Positions 1 through 8,448 of a stretch of 64,000 nt of DNA are shown one piece after another. Under the pieces are notes generated by a model, which made no database searches, had not been told where the DNA came from, and worked only from the letters and a program-made list of their open reading frames with translations. The position numbers and the translations under genes were made by a program. The stretch spans positions 4,216,001 to 4,280,000 of the forward strand of contig NZ_CP135963.1 in assembly GCF_032460525.1 (NCBI RefSeq), read 5' to 3'. Every line of letters begins with the position of its first letter. The stretch's first letter is position 1. The stretch is from Geodermatophilus sp. DSM 44513 (GTDB taxonomy: Bacteria; Actinomycetota; Actinomycetes; Mycobacteriales; Geodermatophilaceae).

Positions 1-78
1 GCGCCCCGCACCCCGGCGCCCCGCCCACGCCACCCCGCGGGGTGACCGGCCGACCGCGGCCGCCCCGCCCGGGGGTCG

Positions 79-109
79 CGGTCGGCGCGTCGCCGGGACG
101 CGCCGACCG
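79..109. terminator. GC-rich hairpin upstream of the PBP gene
   Basis: A perfect 12-bp inverted repeat (CGGTCGGCGCGT, 7-nt loop, then its complement) lies 100 bp before the penicillin-binding protein start. There is no U-tract, as usual in this GC range. It probably ends transcription of a gene left of the window; direction cannot be decided. The rest of positions 1-209 shows no gene. Confidence 0.4.
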
Positions 110-209
110 CCGCGTCGTCCCGGGTGCCGCGCGGTGCCGCGGGAGGCGATGATCCGCGGTACGGCGGTGCAGCACCCGCACGCCGGAGCACGAGCACGGC
201 GAGGACGAC

Positions 210-2246
210 ATGGCACGGTCCCGGTCCGGTTCCCCCCACCCCCGGCGGCGGGCCCTCGTCGGCCTGGTGCTGGTCCTCCCGGCGACCGGCGCGCTGCTGG
301 CCGCGCTGCTCAGCCCCTGGGTGATCGGCCCGGGGCTGGCGGCGAGCTCGTCGGCCTCGCTGCTGGCACCACTGCCGGTCGAGCTCACCGACGCCACGCC
401 GCCGGGCAACACGGTGGTCCTCGCCGCCGACGGGACGGTGGTCACCCACTTCTACCGGGAGAACCGGACGCCGGTGACCGCCGACCGGATCGCCGACGTC
501 ATGGAGCAGGCGCTGGTCGCCATCGAGGACGAGCGCTTCGCCGAGCACAACGGCCTGGACGTGCAGGGCACGGCTCGGGCGCTGGTGCGCAACGTCGCCT
601 CCGGCGGCGTCCAGGAGGGCGGCTCCACCATCACCCAGCAGCTGGTCAAGCAGACGCTGCTGCAGAGCGCCACCACCGCCGAGGAGCGGCGGGCGGCCAC
701 CGAGCAGACGGTGGGCCGCAAGCTGCGCGAGGCCCGGCTGGCCCTGGCGCTGGAGGAGACGTACTCCAAGGAGGAGATCCTCACCCGGTACCTCAACACC
801 GTGTACTTCGGCGAGGGCGCCTACGGCGTCCAGGCCGCGGCGCAGGCCTACTTCGGCGTGGACGCCGCCGACCTCGACCTGCCGCAGGCGGCCATGCTCG
901 CCGGGCTGGTGCAGACGCCGGCCGCGGACAACCCGCTGGCCGACCCCGAGCGGGCGCGCGAGCGGCGCAACGTGGTGCTGGCGCGGATGCACGCCCAGGG
1001 CCTGGTCACCGACGCCCAGCTGGCCGAGGTCGCGGCGACGCCGGTGCAGACCGCCCCGGCGCCGGCCCCGCCCAACGGCTGTGCCGGCGCGGTGCTCGGC
1101 GGGTTCTTCTGCGACTTCCTGCAGCGCCACCTGATCGGCACCCTCGGGGTCACCCAGGAGCAGCTGGAGACCGGTGGGCTCACCATCCGCACCACGCTGC
1201 GGGCGGACCTGCAGCGCTCCGCGGACGCCGCCGTGCTGGCCACCCAGCCGATGGGCGACCCGGTGGCCGCCGTGTTCACCGCGGTCGAGCCGGGCACCGG
1301 CGCGGTGCTGGCGATGAGCGCCAACCGGGTCTTCGGCCACGACGTCGACGACCCGGCGCAGGAGTCGGTCAACCTCAACGTGGTCGCCAGCAAGGGGTCG
1401 GGCTCCACCTACAAGGTGTTCGTGGCCACCGCGGCCCTCGAGCGCGGCCTCCCGCCGACGCACACGATCACCGCGCCGGAGCCCTACACCTCGCGGGTGT
1501 ACCGCAACGGCTCCGAGCCCTACACCGTGGGCAACGTCGGGGAGTCGATCCCGGCCCGGCTGAGCATGCACGAGGCGCTGGTCCGCTCCTCCAACACCTA
1601 CTTCGTCGCCCTGGAGGACGAGCTGGGCAGCGTGGAGGGCCCGGTGCGGGTGGCCCAGCGGCTGGGTCTGACCTCCCTGGACCCGGTCGCCGACCAGGTG
1701 GTGGCGGAGAACCGCGGCTCGTTCACCCTCGGCCCGGAGGCGACCAGCCCGCTGGCGCTGGCCAGCGCCTACTCCACGCTGGCCGCAGGCGGCACCCGGT
1801 GCACGCCGGTCCCGGTCGTGGAGGTCCTCGACCGGGACGGGCGGCCGCTGACCCGCGCGGACGGCAGCCCGCTGGGCACCGGCGCCTCCTGCACCCCGGA
1901 GGTGGTCTCGCCGCAGATCGCCAGCACGGTCAACCAGATGCTGGTCGGCGGCTCCACGCTGCCCTACGGCACCGGTCGGCGGGCGGCTGTCCCCGGGCAC
2001 CAGGTCGCCACCAAGACCGGCACCGCCCAGGACCGCGCGTCGGTCTCCTTCGTCGGCTCCACCCCCCGCTACACCGCCAGCGTCATGCTGTTCGCCCCAC
2101 AGGCCAACGTGGACGTCGGCGGGTACGGCGGCAGCCGCGGCGGGCAGATCTGGCACGACGCCTTCCTGCCGGTGCTGTCCGCGGAGGAGGCGGTCCCGTT
2201 CCCGCCGGCGGGCATCCCGCTCCCGCCGCTACCGGGCGCGCGGTGA
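210..2246 (+). CDS. Class A penicillin-binding protein (transglycosylase/transpeptidase)
   Basis: Bifunctional murein synthase of 678 aa: it polymerises lipid II and cross-links peptides on the outer face of the membrane. A short basic N-terminus is followed by one membrane anchor (about residues 14-33). The GT51 domain shows EDERF and GGSTITQQL, with the YLNTVYFG motif further on. The transpeptidase domain carries STYK (catalytic Ser399), SSN and KTGTA (Lys602). The ATG is preceded by GAGG. The gene overlaps the 3' end of the convergent GMC oxidoreductase by 18 bp. No PASTA domain is visible at the short proline-rich C-terminus. Family assignment is firm; the specific paralogue (PonA-type or other) is not resolved. 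Confidence 0.95.
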   Translation: MARSRSGSPHPRRRALVGLVLVLPATGALLAALLSPWVIGPGLAASSSASLLAPLPVELTDATPPGNTVVLAADGTVVTHFYRENRTPVTADRIADVMEQALVAIEDERFAEHNGLDVQGTARALVRNVASGGVQEGGSTITQQLVKQTLLQSATTAEERRAATEQTVGRKLREARLALALEETYSKEEILTRYLNTVYFGEGAYGVQAAAQAYFGVDAADLDLPQAAMLAGLVQTPAADNPLADPERARERRNVVLARMHAQGLVTDAQLAEVAATPVQTAPAPAPPNGCAGAVLGGFFCDFLQRHLIGTLGVTQEQLETGGLTIRTTLRADLQRSADAAVLATQPMGDPVAAVFTAVEPGTGAVLAMSANRVFGHDVDDPAQESVNLNVVASKGSGSTYKVFVATAALERGLPPTHTITAPEPYTSRVYRNGSEPYTVGNVGESIPARLSMHEALVRSSNTYFVALEDELGSVEGPVRVAQRLGLTSLDPVADQVVAENRGSFTLGPEATSPLALASAYSTLAAGGTRCTPVPVVEVLDRDGRPLTRADGSPLGTGASCTPEVVSPQIASTVNQMLVGGSTLPYGTGRRAAVPGHQVATKTGTAQDRASVSFVGSTPRYTASVMLFAPQANVDVGGYGGSRGGQIWHDAFLPVLSAEEAVPFPPAGIPLPPLPGAR

Positions 2247-3830
2247 CGCCGGGCCGGCCATGAGCTCCGCGGCGCGCTCACCGATGGCCACCGCGGTCGC
2301 CGCCGGGCCGCGCGAGGTCACCGTGGGCATCACCGAGGTGTCCACGACCCGCAGCCCCTCGACGCCGCGCACCCGCAGGTGCTGGTCGACGACCGCGCCG
2401 GGGTCGCCGTCCGGGCCCATCCGGGCCGTCCCGGCCAGGTGGACGGCGGTGGCGATGGAGCGCCGGACCCAGCGGTCCAGCTCGCGGTCGTCGCACAGCA
2501 CGTCGTCGGGCAGGCCGGTCCGGCCGGCGACCAGCGGCGCCAGCGCCCGCGTCCGCAGCAGCTCGGCGGCCAGCCGCACCCCCTGGCGCATCCGCCGGCG
2601 GTCGGCGTCCGCGGTCAGGTAGCGGTACTCCAGCCGCGGCTGCACGCGCGGATCGGTGCTGGTGAGGGTGAGCCGCCCGCGGCTGTCCTCCCGCTGCAGC
2701 CCCACGCCGAGGAACAGGTCGTCGCGGCGGCGGGCGGTGTCCAGCAGCCGGTGCGGCGACGTCCCGCGCAGCGCGCGCAGCGTGGCCCCCGGCCGGCGCA
2801 GCGCCCGGGCCACCGCCGTCGACGTGCGGGGCGCCACCACCCGGCTGAACGGCTTGAGCCAGGGCAGCACCTCGAGGTCGTCGGCGGTGTTCAGGACGCC
2901 GGACAGCGGGTGCAGGTCCCGCGGCATCGGCAGCCGCCGGGCCGGGCGCCAGGTGACGTAGACGTCGGGGTGGTCGGTGCACTCCGCGCCCACCCCCGGG
3001 ACGTCGGCCACCACGTCGACGCCGAGGGCGCGCAGGTCGTCGGCCGGGCCGATGCCGGACAGCAGCAGCAGCTGCGGCGACCCCACCGCGCCGGCGGCGA
3101 GCACCACCTCGTCGGCGCGCACGACGCCCTCGTCGGTCTGCACGCCGACCGCCCGGCCGCCCTCCACCACGACCCGGCGCACGGTCACCCCGCCGCGCAC
3201 GGTCAGCCCGGGGTGCCCGCGGCGCGGCGCCAGGTAGGCCATCGCGGTGTTGACCCGCACCCCGCCGGCCACGTTGAGCGGGACCGGACCCCAGCCGGGC
3301 GGCCCGTCGGCGTTCTTGTCCGGCTCGGCGGGGAACCCGAGCTCGGCGGCGGCCGCCCCCAGCGCGTCGGCGAGCGGGTGCCCGGGACGCGGGCGCTGCA
3401 CCGGCACCGGGCCGCCGGTGCCGTGGCCGGGCCGGTCGCCGTGGTCCCGGTCGTCCTCCAGCCGGACGAAGGAGGGCAGCAGCGCGTCGTGGGACCACAG
3501 GTCGTTGCCCGCCGCGGCCCAGCCGTCGAGGTCCGCGCGGGTGCCGCGGATGAAGTAGCCGCCGTTGAGCGCGCTGGACCCGCCGGCCACCCGCCCGCGC
3601 GGGACCGGGGAGGTGACCTCGTCGGTGAGCACGCCGGTGAGGTCCCAGTTGGCCGGGTGGCCGGGGACGGCCGCGGCCATGCGCGCGGCGTCGCGCAGGT
3701 CGGGCGGGAACTCGGCGTGGTCGGCCCCGGCCTCGAGCACCAGCACCCGCCGTCCGGCGTCGGCCAGCCGGGCGGCCAGCGGGGCGCCCGAGGTGCCGGC
3801 GCCCACCACGACGACGTCCCACCCGGTCAC
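2229..3830 (-). CDS. GMC-family FAD-dependent oxidoreductase
   Basis: Flavoprotein of 533 aa from the glucose-methanol-choline family, which oxidises alcohols to aldehydes or acids. The N-terminal FAD Rossmann motif is GAGTSG (residues 10-15), followed by the family signature around GSSALNGGYF. The C-terminal block contains the catalytic-region His in AVHLAGTARMG and a DTSVMPTVTSRGP segment. The GTG start overlaps the stop of the upstream acyl-CoA synthetase (GTGA), so the two are translationally coupled in an operon with an MBL hydrolase. The substrate is unknown. The company of an acyl-CoA synthetase suggests oxidation of an alcohol or aldehyde whose acid is then activated to a CoA ester; that is inference. 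Confidence 0.88.
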   Translation of the reverse strand: MTGWDVVVVGAGTSGAPLAARLADAGRRVLVLEAGADHAEFPPDLRDAARMAAAVPGHPANWDLTGVLTDEVTSPVPRGRVAGGSSALNGGYFIRGTRADLDGWAAAGNDLWSHDALLPSFVRLEDDRDHGDRPGHGTGGPVPVQRPRPGHPLADALGAAAAELGFPAEPDKNADGPPGWGPVPLNVAGGVRVNTAMAYLAPRRGHPGLTVRGGVTVRRVVVEGGRAVGVQTDEGVVRADEVVLAAGAVGSPQLLLLSGIGPADDLRALGVDVVADVPGVGAECTDHPDVYVTWRPARRLPMPRDLHPLSGVLNTADDLEVLPWLKPFSRVVAPRTSTAVARALRRPGATLRALRGTSPHRLLDTARRRDDLFLGVGLQREDSRGRLTLTSTDPRVQPRLEYRYLTADADRRRMRQGVRLAAELLRTRALAPLVAGRTGLPDDVLCDDRELDRWVRRSIATAVHLAGTARMGPDGDPGAVVDQHLRVRGVEGLRVVDTSVMPTVTSRGPAATAVAIGERAAELMAGPASPRAR

Positions 3831-5131
3831 AGCCCGAGCACCGCCGGCAGGTCCAGCCGGCGCACCTTGCCGGTCGGGGTGCGCGGCAGCTCGGGCACCG
3901 GGTGCAGGCTCTTGGGCCGCTTGGCCGGGGTGAGCCGCTCCCGTGCCCACCCGGCCAGCTCGACCGGGTTCGCGTCACCGACGTAGGCGGCGACCACCCG
4001 CTGGCCCCACACCTCGTCCGGGACGCCGACGACCGCGCTCTCCACGACCGCCGGGTGCGCGTCGAGCACCGCCTCCACCTCGGCCGGGTACACGTTCACC
4101 CCGCCGGAGACGACCAGGTCCTCGCGGCGGCCGTCCAGCCAGACCGTGCCGTCGTCGTCCACCCGGCCCAGGTCCCCGACGGTGACCAGGTCGCCGCGCC
4201 ACGCGGCCGCGGTCTTCTCCGGCGCCCGCCAGTACTCGAACCGCGCCCAGCGGGGCACCGCGCACCACAGCTGGCCGCGCGCGTCGGCCTCCACCCGCCG
4301 CCCCGGCCGGGCCCGCCCGACGCTGCCCGGGCGGGCGAGCCACAGCTCCGGCGGGCAGACGGTGAACTGCGCCTCGGTGGAGCCGTAGAACTCCCAGACG
4401 CTGCCCGCAGGCGCGGCGGCGAGCACGGCGCGCTTCACCGGCTCGGGGCAGGGTGCGCCGGCGTGCACCAGCCGCCGGAAGGACGACCAGTCCACGTCGT
4501 CGCGCTGCAGCAGGCGCTGCAGGTGGGTGGGCACGCAGAAGGCGGTGGTGGGCCGCGCGGCGCGGATGACCGCGGCCGCGCGGGCGGCGTCGAACGGCCC
4601 GGGCAGCAGCACCTCGCCGCCGGCCAGCAGCGTGTGCACGGCGAACCGCAGCGGCGCGGAGTGGTGCAGCGGGGAGAGCACCAGGTGCCGGTCGGTCGGG
4701 CCGAGCTCCCACAGCCCGACCTCCTCGCCGGCCAGCGCGCGGGCGTCGTCCTCGGCGAGCACGCCGGACCACACGCCCTTGCGGCGTCCCGTCGTCCCGG
4801 ACGTGTGGTGCACCGGCCGGGCCAGCGGGACGTCGGCCAGCTCGGCCTGCACGTCCCCGGTGAGCAGCCGCCCCGGCTCCGCACCCACGTCGAGGCCCGC
4901 GTCGGCGTCCGCCGCGAGCGCGGCCCGCTCGGCGGCGGGCAGCGCGGGGTCCAGCACCACCGGGACGACGCCGGTGCGCAGCGCGCCCAGGACGACGGCC
5001 AGCAGCGCCGGCGAGGCGGCCGCGGACACCAGCAGCCGGTCGCCCGGCACCAGCCCCGCCGCGCACAGGGCGGCCGCGGCCCGCCGCTGGTCGCGCTCGC
5101 TGTCCGCGGCCCGCACCACCGCCACGGTCAC
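3827..5131 (-). CDS. AMP-dependent acyl-CoA synthetase/ligase
   Basis: Adenylate-forming enzyme of 434 aa that would activate a carboxylic acid to its acyl-CoA through an acyl-AMP. Visible motifs are TSGTTGRRKG (phosphate loop, with RK where most members have PK), FYGSTEA, GDLGRVDDDG, the hinge REDLVVSGGVNVYPAE, and the catalytic lysine in PTGKVRR near the C-terminus. At 434 aa it is about 100 residues shorter than typical members, with a compact N-terminal half. The GTG start overlaps the MBL stop by 4 bp and its own stop overlaps the GMC start, so it is the middle gene of a tight three-gene operon. Substrate not predictable from sequence alone. Confidence 0.88.
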   Translation of the reverse strand: MTVAVVRAADSERDQRRAAAALCAAGLVPGDRLLVSAAASPALLAVVLGALRTGVVPVVLDPALPAAERAALAADADAGLDVGAEPGRLLTGDVQAELADVPLARPVHHTSGTTGRRKGVWSGVLAEDDARALAGEEVGLWELGPTDRHLVLSPLHHSAPLRFAVHTLLAGGEVLLPGPFDAARAAAVIRAARPTTAFCVPTHLQRLLQRDDVDWSSFRRLVHAGAPCPEPVKRAVLAAAPAGSVWEFYGSTEAQFTVCPPELWLARPGSVGRARPGRRVEADARGQLWCAVPRWARFEYWRAPEKTAAAWRGDLVTVGDLGRVDDDGTVWLDGRREDLVVSGGVNVYPAEVEAVLDAHPAVVESAVVGVPDEVWGQRVVAAYVGDANPVELAGWARERLTPAKRPKSLHPVPELPRTPTGKVRRLDLPAVLGL

Positions 5132-5994
5132 GGCAGGGACACCCGGTCGCCGTCCAGCACCGCGTGCCCCTCCGCGGCGAGCTTGGCCAGCGTCGCCCGG
5201 GTCGACTGGGCCGCCGCCGGCCACAGCTCCCGCGGCACGTCGGCGTACACGTCGGCCACCAGCGCGTCGACGGTCCCGCCGCCGCGCACCACCGCGGCGA
5301 GCAGCTGCTGCTCCCGGAACGCCCGGTGGGCCAGGTAGAAGTCCAGCACCGCGCCGGGGTCCTCGGTCAGCTCCGGTCCGTGTCCGCAGTACAGCGCGCT
5401 GGGCCCCAGGTCGTGCACCCGGCGCAACGACGCCAGGTAGGCCAGCACGTCGCCCTCGGGGTGGGTCACCACCGACGTCCCGCGGCCCAGCACGTGGTCG
5501 CCGACGAGGACCGCGCCGGACTCCAGCCGGAAGGCCAGGTGGTCGGCGGTGTGCCCGGGCGTGGGGACGACGTCCAGCGCCGTCCCGGCCAGGGTCAGCC
5601 GCTCCCCCGCCGCCAGGACCCGCCCGCCCGGACCGGCCACCCGGGCGTCGGCGGCCCCGACCTCCGCCCCGAACCGCTGCCCCCACGGGAGCGCCGCCTC
5701 CGCGTGGTCGCCGTGGTGGTGGGTGACCAGGACCGCGACGCAGCGGGCGTCGCGCGCAGCCAGCGCCGCGTCCACCGCAGCCAGGTGCGCCGGGTCGTCC
5801 GGGCCCGGGTCGACCAGCACGGCCTGCCCGCTGCCCGGGGCGCCGACGAGGTAGCTGTTGGTGCCGTCCAGCGTCATCGGCGAGGGGTTGGGCGCCAGCA
5901 CCCGGGTGACCAGCGGCTCGAGGTCCGCCGTCCGCGGCATCATCCCCGGCGCGGGGAGCTGCCAGGTGCTGCGGGGGTCCTCCGGGGTCCTCAC
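5128..5994 (-). CDS. MBL-fold metallohydrolase (LACTB2-like)
   Basis: Metallo-beta-lactamase-fold hydrolase of 288 aa with the di-zinc motif THHHGDHAE. Further metal ligands are likely in TPGHTADH, VGDHVLG and CGHG. The C-terminal helical region after about residue 215 resembles the winged-helix tail of LACTB2-type proteins. I place the start at GTG 5994 because a TACCGT box lies exactly 7 nt upstream, which would give a leaderless message; a GTG three codons further upstream (6003) is the alternative. It heads the operon with the acyl-CoA synthetase and GMC oxidoreductase. A thioesterase-like role on an acyl-CoA is possible, but the fold hydrolyses many substrates. Confidence 0.85.
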   Translation of the reverse strand: MRTPEDPRSTWQLPAPGMMPRTADLEPLVTRVLAPNPSPMTLDGTNSYLVGAPGSGQAVLVDPGPDDPAHLAAVDAALAARDARCVAVLVTHHHGDHAEAALPWGQRFGAEVGAADARVAGPGGRVLAAGERLTLAGTALDVVPTPGHTADHLAFRLESGAVLVGDHVLGRGTSVVTHPEGDVLAYLASLRRVHDLGPSALYCGHGPELTEDPGAVLDFYLAHRAFREQQLLAAVVRGGGTVDALVADVYADVPRELWPAAAQSTRATLAKLAAEGHAVLDGDRVSLP

Positions 5995-6001
5995 GCCCGG
6001 C

Positions 6002-6007
6002 ACGGTA
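6002..6007 (-). promoter_or_regulatory. Candidate -10 box for the MBL/ligase/GMC operon
   Basis: TACCGT read on the minus strand, 7 nt before GTG 5994. It fits TANNNT and would place the transcription start at or next to the start codon. No clear -35 hexamer is seen. Confidence 0.5.
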
Positions 6008-6045
6008 ACTGCTGTCCGCGTGGTGACGGCCTGGAACGGCCACTC

Positions 6046-6097
6046 CTCAGGGACCCTCCGCCTGCGCGTGCGAGGCGTGGGGGGAGGGGTGGTCCTC
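6046..6097. repeat. Degenerate copy of a dispersed GGACC-bounded repeat
   Basis: Read on the minus strand, the sequence starts directly after the M23 peptidase stop codon with GGAGGACCACC, runs through a C-rich block to CCTCGCACGC, then GGCGGAGGGTCCC. The order of blocks matches the copies at 35.4, 43.7 and 60.1 kb, though it is less well conserved. The two arms can pair into a GC-rich hairpin. Confidence 0.5.
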
Positions 6098-7486
6098 CTA
6101 ACAGCCGCTGATGCTCGCCCCGCGGGCGCGCAGCCACGGCACCGGGTCGACCTGGCCGCCGTGCAGCGCCCCGCCGGGGTGCACCTCGAAGTGCAGGTGC
6201 GGGCCGGTGGACTGGCCGCGGTTGCCGACCGTGGCGATCCGCTCGCCGGCGACCACCCGCTCGCCGGCGCTGACGAAGTACTCGTTGACGTGCCCGTAGA
6301 CGGTGATCGCGCCGTCGTCCCCGCGGATGTAGACCGCGTAGCCGAAGCCGGTGGCCGTGCCGGCCCGGGCGACGACGCCGGAGTGCGCGGCGTAGATCGG
6401 CGTGCCGATGGGGGCGGCGATGTCCACGCCGCCGTGCAGGGTGCCCCAGCGCATGCCGTAGCAGCTGGAGGTGCGACCCGAGGTCGGCGTGACGTAGGGG
6501 CCCGAGCCGCCGGAGGACGACGACGAGGACGAGGACGACGACGAGGACGACGACGACGAGCTGCCGGAGCCGGAGCTCTGGCTGCGGGCCGCGGCGCGGG
6601 CGGCGGCGGCCGCGGCGGCCGCCTCCTGCTCGGCGCGGCGGGCTGCCTCGGCGGCTGCCGCCTCCTCGGCGGCCTTCTGCGCCTGCCACTCCTCGAACGC
6701 GTTGCGGGCGCCCTGCAGGCGCAGCAGCTCGATCTCCGCGGCCTGCAGCTGGGCCTCGTAGTCGGCCTTCTGCGCGGAGACCTGGTCGTAGGCGGCGCGC
6801 TGGGCGGACAGCTGCCGGTCGGCCTCGGCCTTGGCGGCGGCCGCGGCGGCCTCGGCCTGGGCGGTCTTGTCGCGGGCGGCGCGGGCCGCGGAGTCGGCGT
6901 TGGCCTGCTGCACCTGGGCGATCTCGAGCTGGCCGAGCACGTCGAGGTGGTTGGCCGAGACGTAGTCCAGCATCGCGGCGGTCTGCACCAGCTCGGCCGG
7001 CCCGTCGGCGTCCAGCAACGCGGCGGCCGTGGACAGGGTGTTGCCGTTCATGTAGCTGTCGCGGGAGAAGCCGGCGATGCGGGCCATGGCCGCGTCCACG
7101 GCGGCGACCGCGGCCTCCAGCTCCAGCGCCGTCCGCGCGGCCTCGGCCTGCGCCTGGACCAGCGCCTCCTCGGCGGCCAGGTAGGCGGTGCCGGCGGCCT
7201 CGGCCTGGTAGGCGTAGCGCTCCAGCTCCGACTCCGCCTGGGCCACCAGGGCCCCGATCCGGCCGACCTCCGCGGCGGCGGCGTCCTGCGACGACTGCGC
7301 CTCACCGAGCTGCTCGTCGGTGGGGTTGGGGGGCTCGGGGGCGGCGCTCACCGGAGCGGCGCCGGTGAGCACGACCGTCGCGGTGACGACGCCGGCGAGC
7401 ACGCCCTGCACCACCCGTGCGCCCGGGCGGCGGTGTGCGACCGGGACGGTCGCGCGCGAGCGCCGGTGAGGACGGCTGTGCAGCAT
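6098..7486 (-). CDS. Secreted M23-family peptidoglycan endopeptidase with coiled coil
   Basis: Exported cell-wall hydrolase of 462 aa. The first 49 residues form a long Arg/His-rich signal peptide ending near VSAAPEP. Residues of about 55-290 are Ala/Glu/Gln-rich heptads typical of a long coiled coil. A serine-rich linker (about residues 305-330) follows. The C-terminal 120 residues are an M23 domain with the zinc ligands HGGVD (His and Asp) and HLHFE. The coiled coil plus M23 design is like EnvC-type activators, but the M23 zinc ligands are intact, so it is probably active. The ATG follows GGGAGCGAC. A dispersed repeat abuts its stop codon. Confidence 0.9.
   Translation of the reverse strand: MLHSRPHRRSRATVPVAHRRPGARVVQGVLAGVVTATVVLTGAAPVSAAPEPPNPTDEQLGEAQSSQDAAAAEVGRIGALVAQAESELERYAYQAEAAGTAYLAAEEALVQAQAEAARTALELEAAVAAVDAAMARIAGFSRDSYMNGNTLSTAAALLDADGPAELVQTAAMLDYVSANHLDVLGQLEIAQVQQANADSAARAARDKTAQAEAAAAAAKAEADRQLSAQRAAYDQVSAQKADYEAQLQAAEIELLRLQGARNAFEEWQAQKAAEEAAAAEAARRAEQEAAAAAAAARAAARSQSSGSGSSSSSSSSSSSSSSSSSGGSGPYVTPTSGRTSSCYGMRWGTLHGGVDIAAPIGTPIYAAHSGVVARAGTATGFGYAVYIRGDDGAITVYGHVNEYFVSAGERVVAGERIATVGNRGQSTGPHLHFEVHPGGALHGGQVDPVPWLRARGASISGC
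6512..6560 (-). repeat. Simple-sequence tract encoding a polyserine linker
   Basis: Runs of the trinucleotides GAC and GAG on the plus strand (TCC/TCG serine codons on the coding strand) encode about 16 consecutive serines between the coiled coil and M23 domain of the peptidase. Such tracts can change length by slippage while keeping frame. Confidence 0.8.
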
Positions 7487-7624
7487 GTCGCTCCCAGGGG
7501 AAGGGGTGCGTCGGTGGGCGGACCGAGCGTGACAGCGTCACTCCGGTCCCGTCGGTTCCCACGCGGCACGGCTGTCCCACCGGGCACACGGGGCCCCTGC
7601 CCCACTCCTGTCCCTCCTGTTGTC

Positions 7625-7642
7625 GTCACCCGAGTGGGTGAC
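7625..7642 (-). terminator. Hairpin after the sugar ABC operon
   Basis: Perfect 7-bp inverted repeat GTCACCC/GGGTGAC with a 4-nt loop, 24 bp beyond the ATPase stop codon and about 140 bp before the M23 start. It could end the ABC transcript. No U-tract. The remainder of the 7487-7665 interval shows nothing I can identify; a riboswitch was considered and not supported. Confidence 0.45.
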
Positions 7643-7665
7643 CTTGAGGGGTGGCCGCGTCCTTT

Positions 7666-8448
7666 CTACCCCGCCGGCCTGCCCAGCTCACCGGCGAGCC
7701 GGTCCAGCTCGGACCCGCCGGACATCAACCGGGTGAGCTCCTCGACGCTGACCTCGCCCTTCGCGAGGTCCCCCAGACCGCGACCCCGCCCGAGCAGCAG
7801 GAACCGGTCACCGACCGGGTGCGCGTGGTGCGGGTTGTGGGTGATGAACACCACGCCGACCCCGCGGTCGCGGGCCTGGGCGATGTAGCGCAGCACGATG
7901 CCGGCCTGCTTGACGCCCAGCGCCGACGTCGGCTCGTCGAGGATCAGCACCCGGGCGCCGAAGTGGACGGCGCGGGCGATGGCGACCGACTGCCGCTCGC
8001 CGCCGGAGAGGGTGCCGACCGGCTGGTCGGGGTCGCGGATGTCGATGCCCATCGCCAGCAGCTCGCGGCGGGTGACCTCCCGGGCGTGGGCGGTGTCGAA
8101 GCGGCGGAACGGGCCACGGCCGCGCGTGGGCTCCGCACCCAGGAAGAAGTTCCGCCAGATCGCCATCAGCGGGATCATCGCCAGGTCCTGGTAGACCGTG
8201 GCGATCCCGGCGTCCAGGGCGTCGCGCGGCGCGCTGAACTGCACGGGGACGCCGTCGAGCAGCAGCTGACCGCGGTCGGGCCGGTGCACGCCGGCGAGCA
8301 CCTTGATCAGCGTGGACTTGCCCGCGCCGTTGTCGCCGAGCACGCAGGTGACCTCGCCGGCCCGCACCGTGGTGCTGACGCCGTCGAGGGCGATGACCGC
8401 GCCGAAGTCCTTGCCGACGTCCCGCAGCTCCACCAGCGGCGGGTTCAC
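7666..8448 (-). CDS. Sugar ABC transporter ATP-binding protein
   Basis: ATPase of a CUT2/ribose-type importer, 260 aa, with a single nucleotide-binding domain. Walker A is GDNGAGKST, the signature is LSGGERQ and Walker B is [11 protein letters not shown]; the switch His lies in FITHNPHHA. Most ribose-type ATPases are tandem duplications of about 500 aa; this one is the short single-domain form found with FrcA-like systems, so two copies would act in the complex. The GTG start overlaps the permease stop (GTGA). The last gene of the operon, followed by a hairpin. Confidence 0.92.
   Translation of the reverse strand: MNPPLVELRDVGKDFGAVIALDGVSTTVRAGEVTCVLGDNGAGKSTLIKVLAGVHRPDRGQLLLDGVPVQFSAPRDALDAGIATVYQDLAMIPLMAIWRNFFLGAEPTRGRGPFRRFDTAHAREVTRRELLAMGIDIRDPDQPVGTLSGGERQSVAIARAVHFGARVLILDEPTSALGVKQAGIVLRYIAQARDRGVGVVFITHNPHHAHPVGDRFLLLGRGRGLGDLAKGEVSVEELTRLMSGGSELDRLAGELGRPAG

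Noticed and set aside
7487..7665. c-di-AMP (ydaO) riboswitch upstream of the M23 peptidase
   Set aside because: Such riboswitches often precede actinobacterial cell-wall hydrolases, but the conserved blocks could not be found in order; only short hairpins are present.
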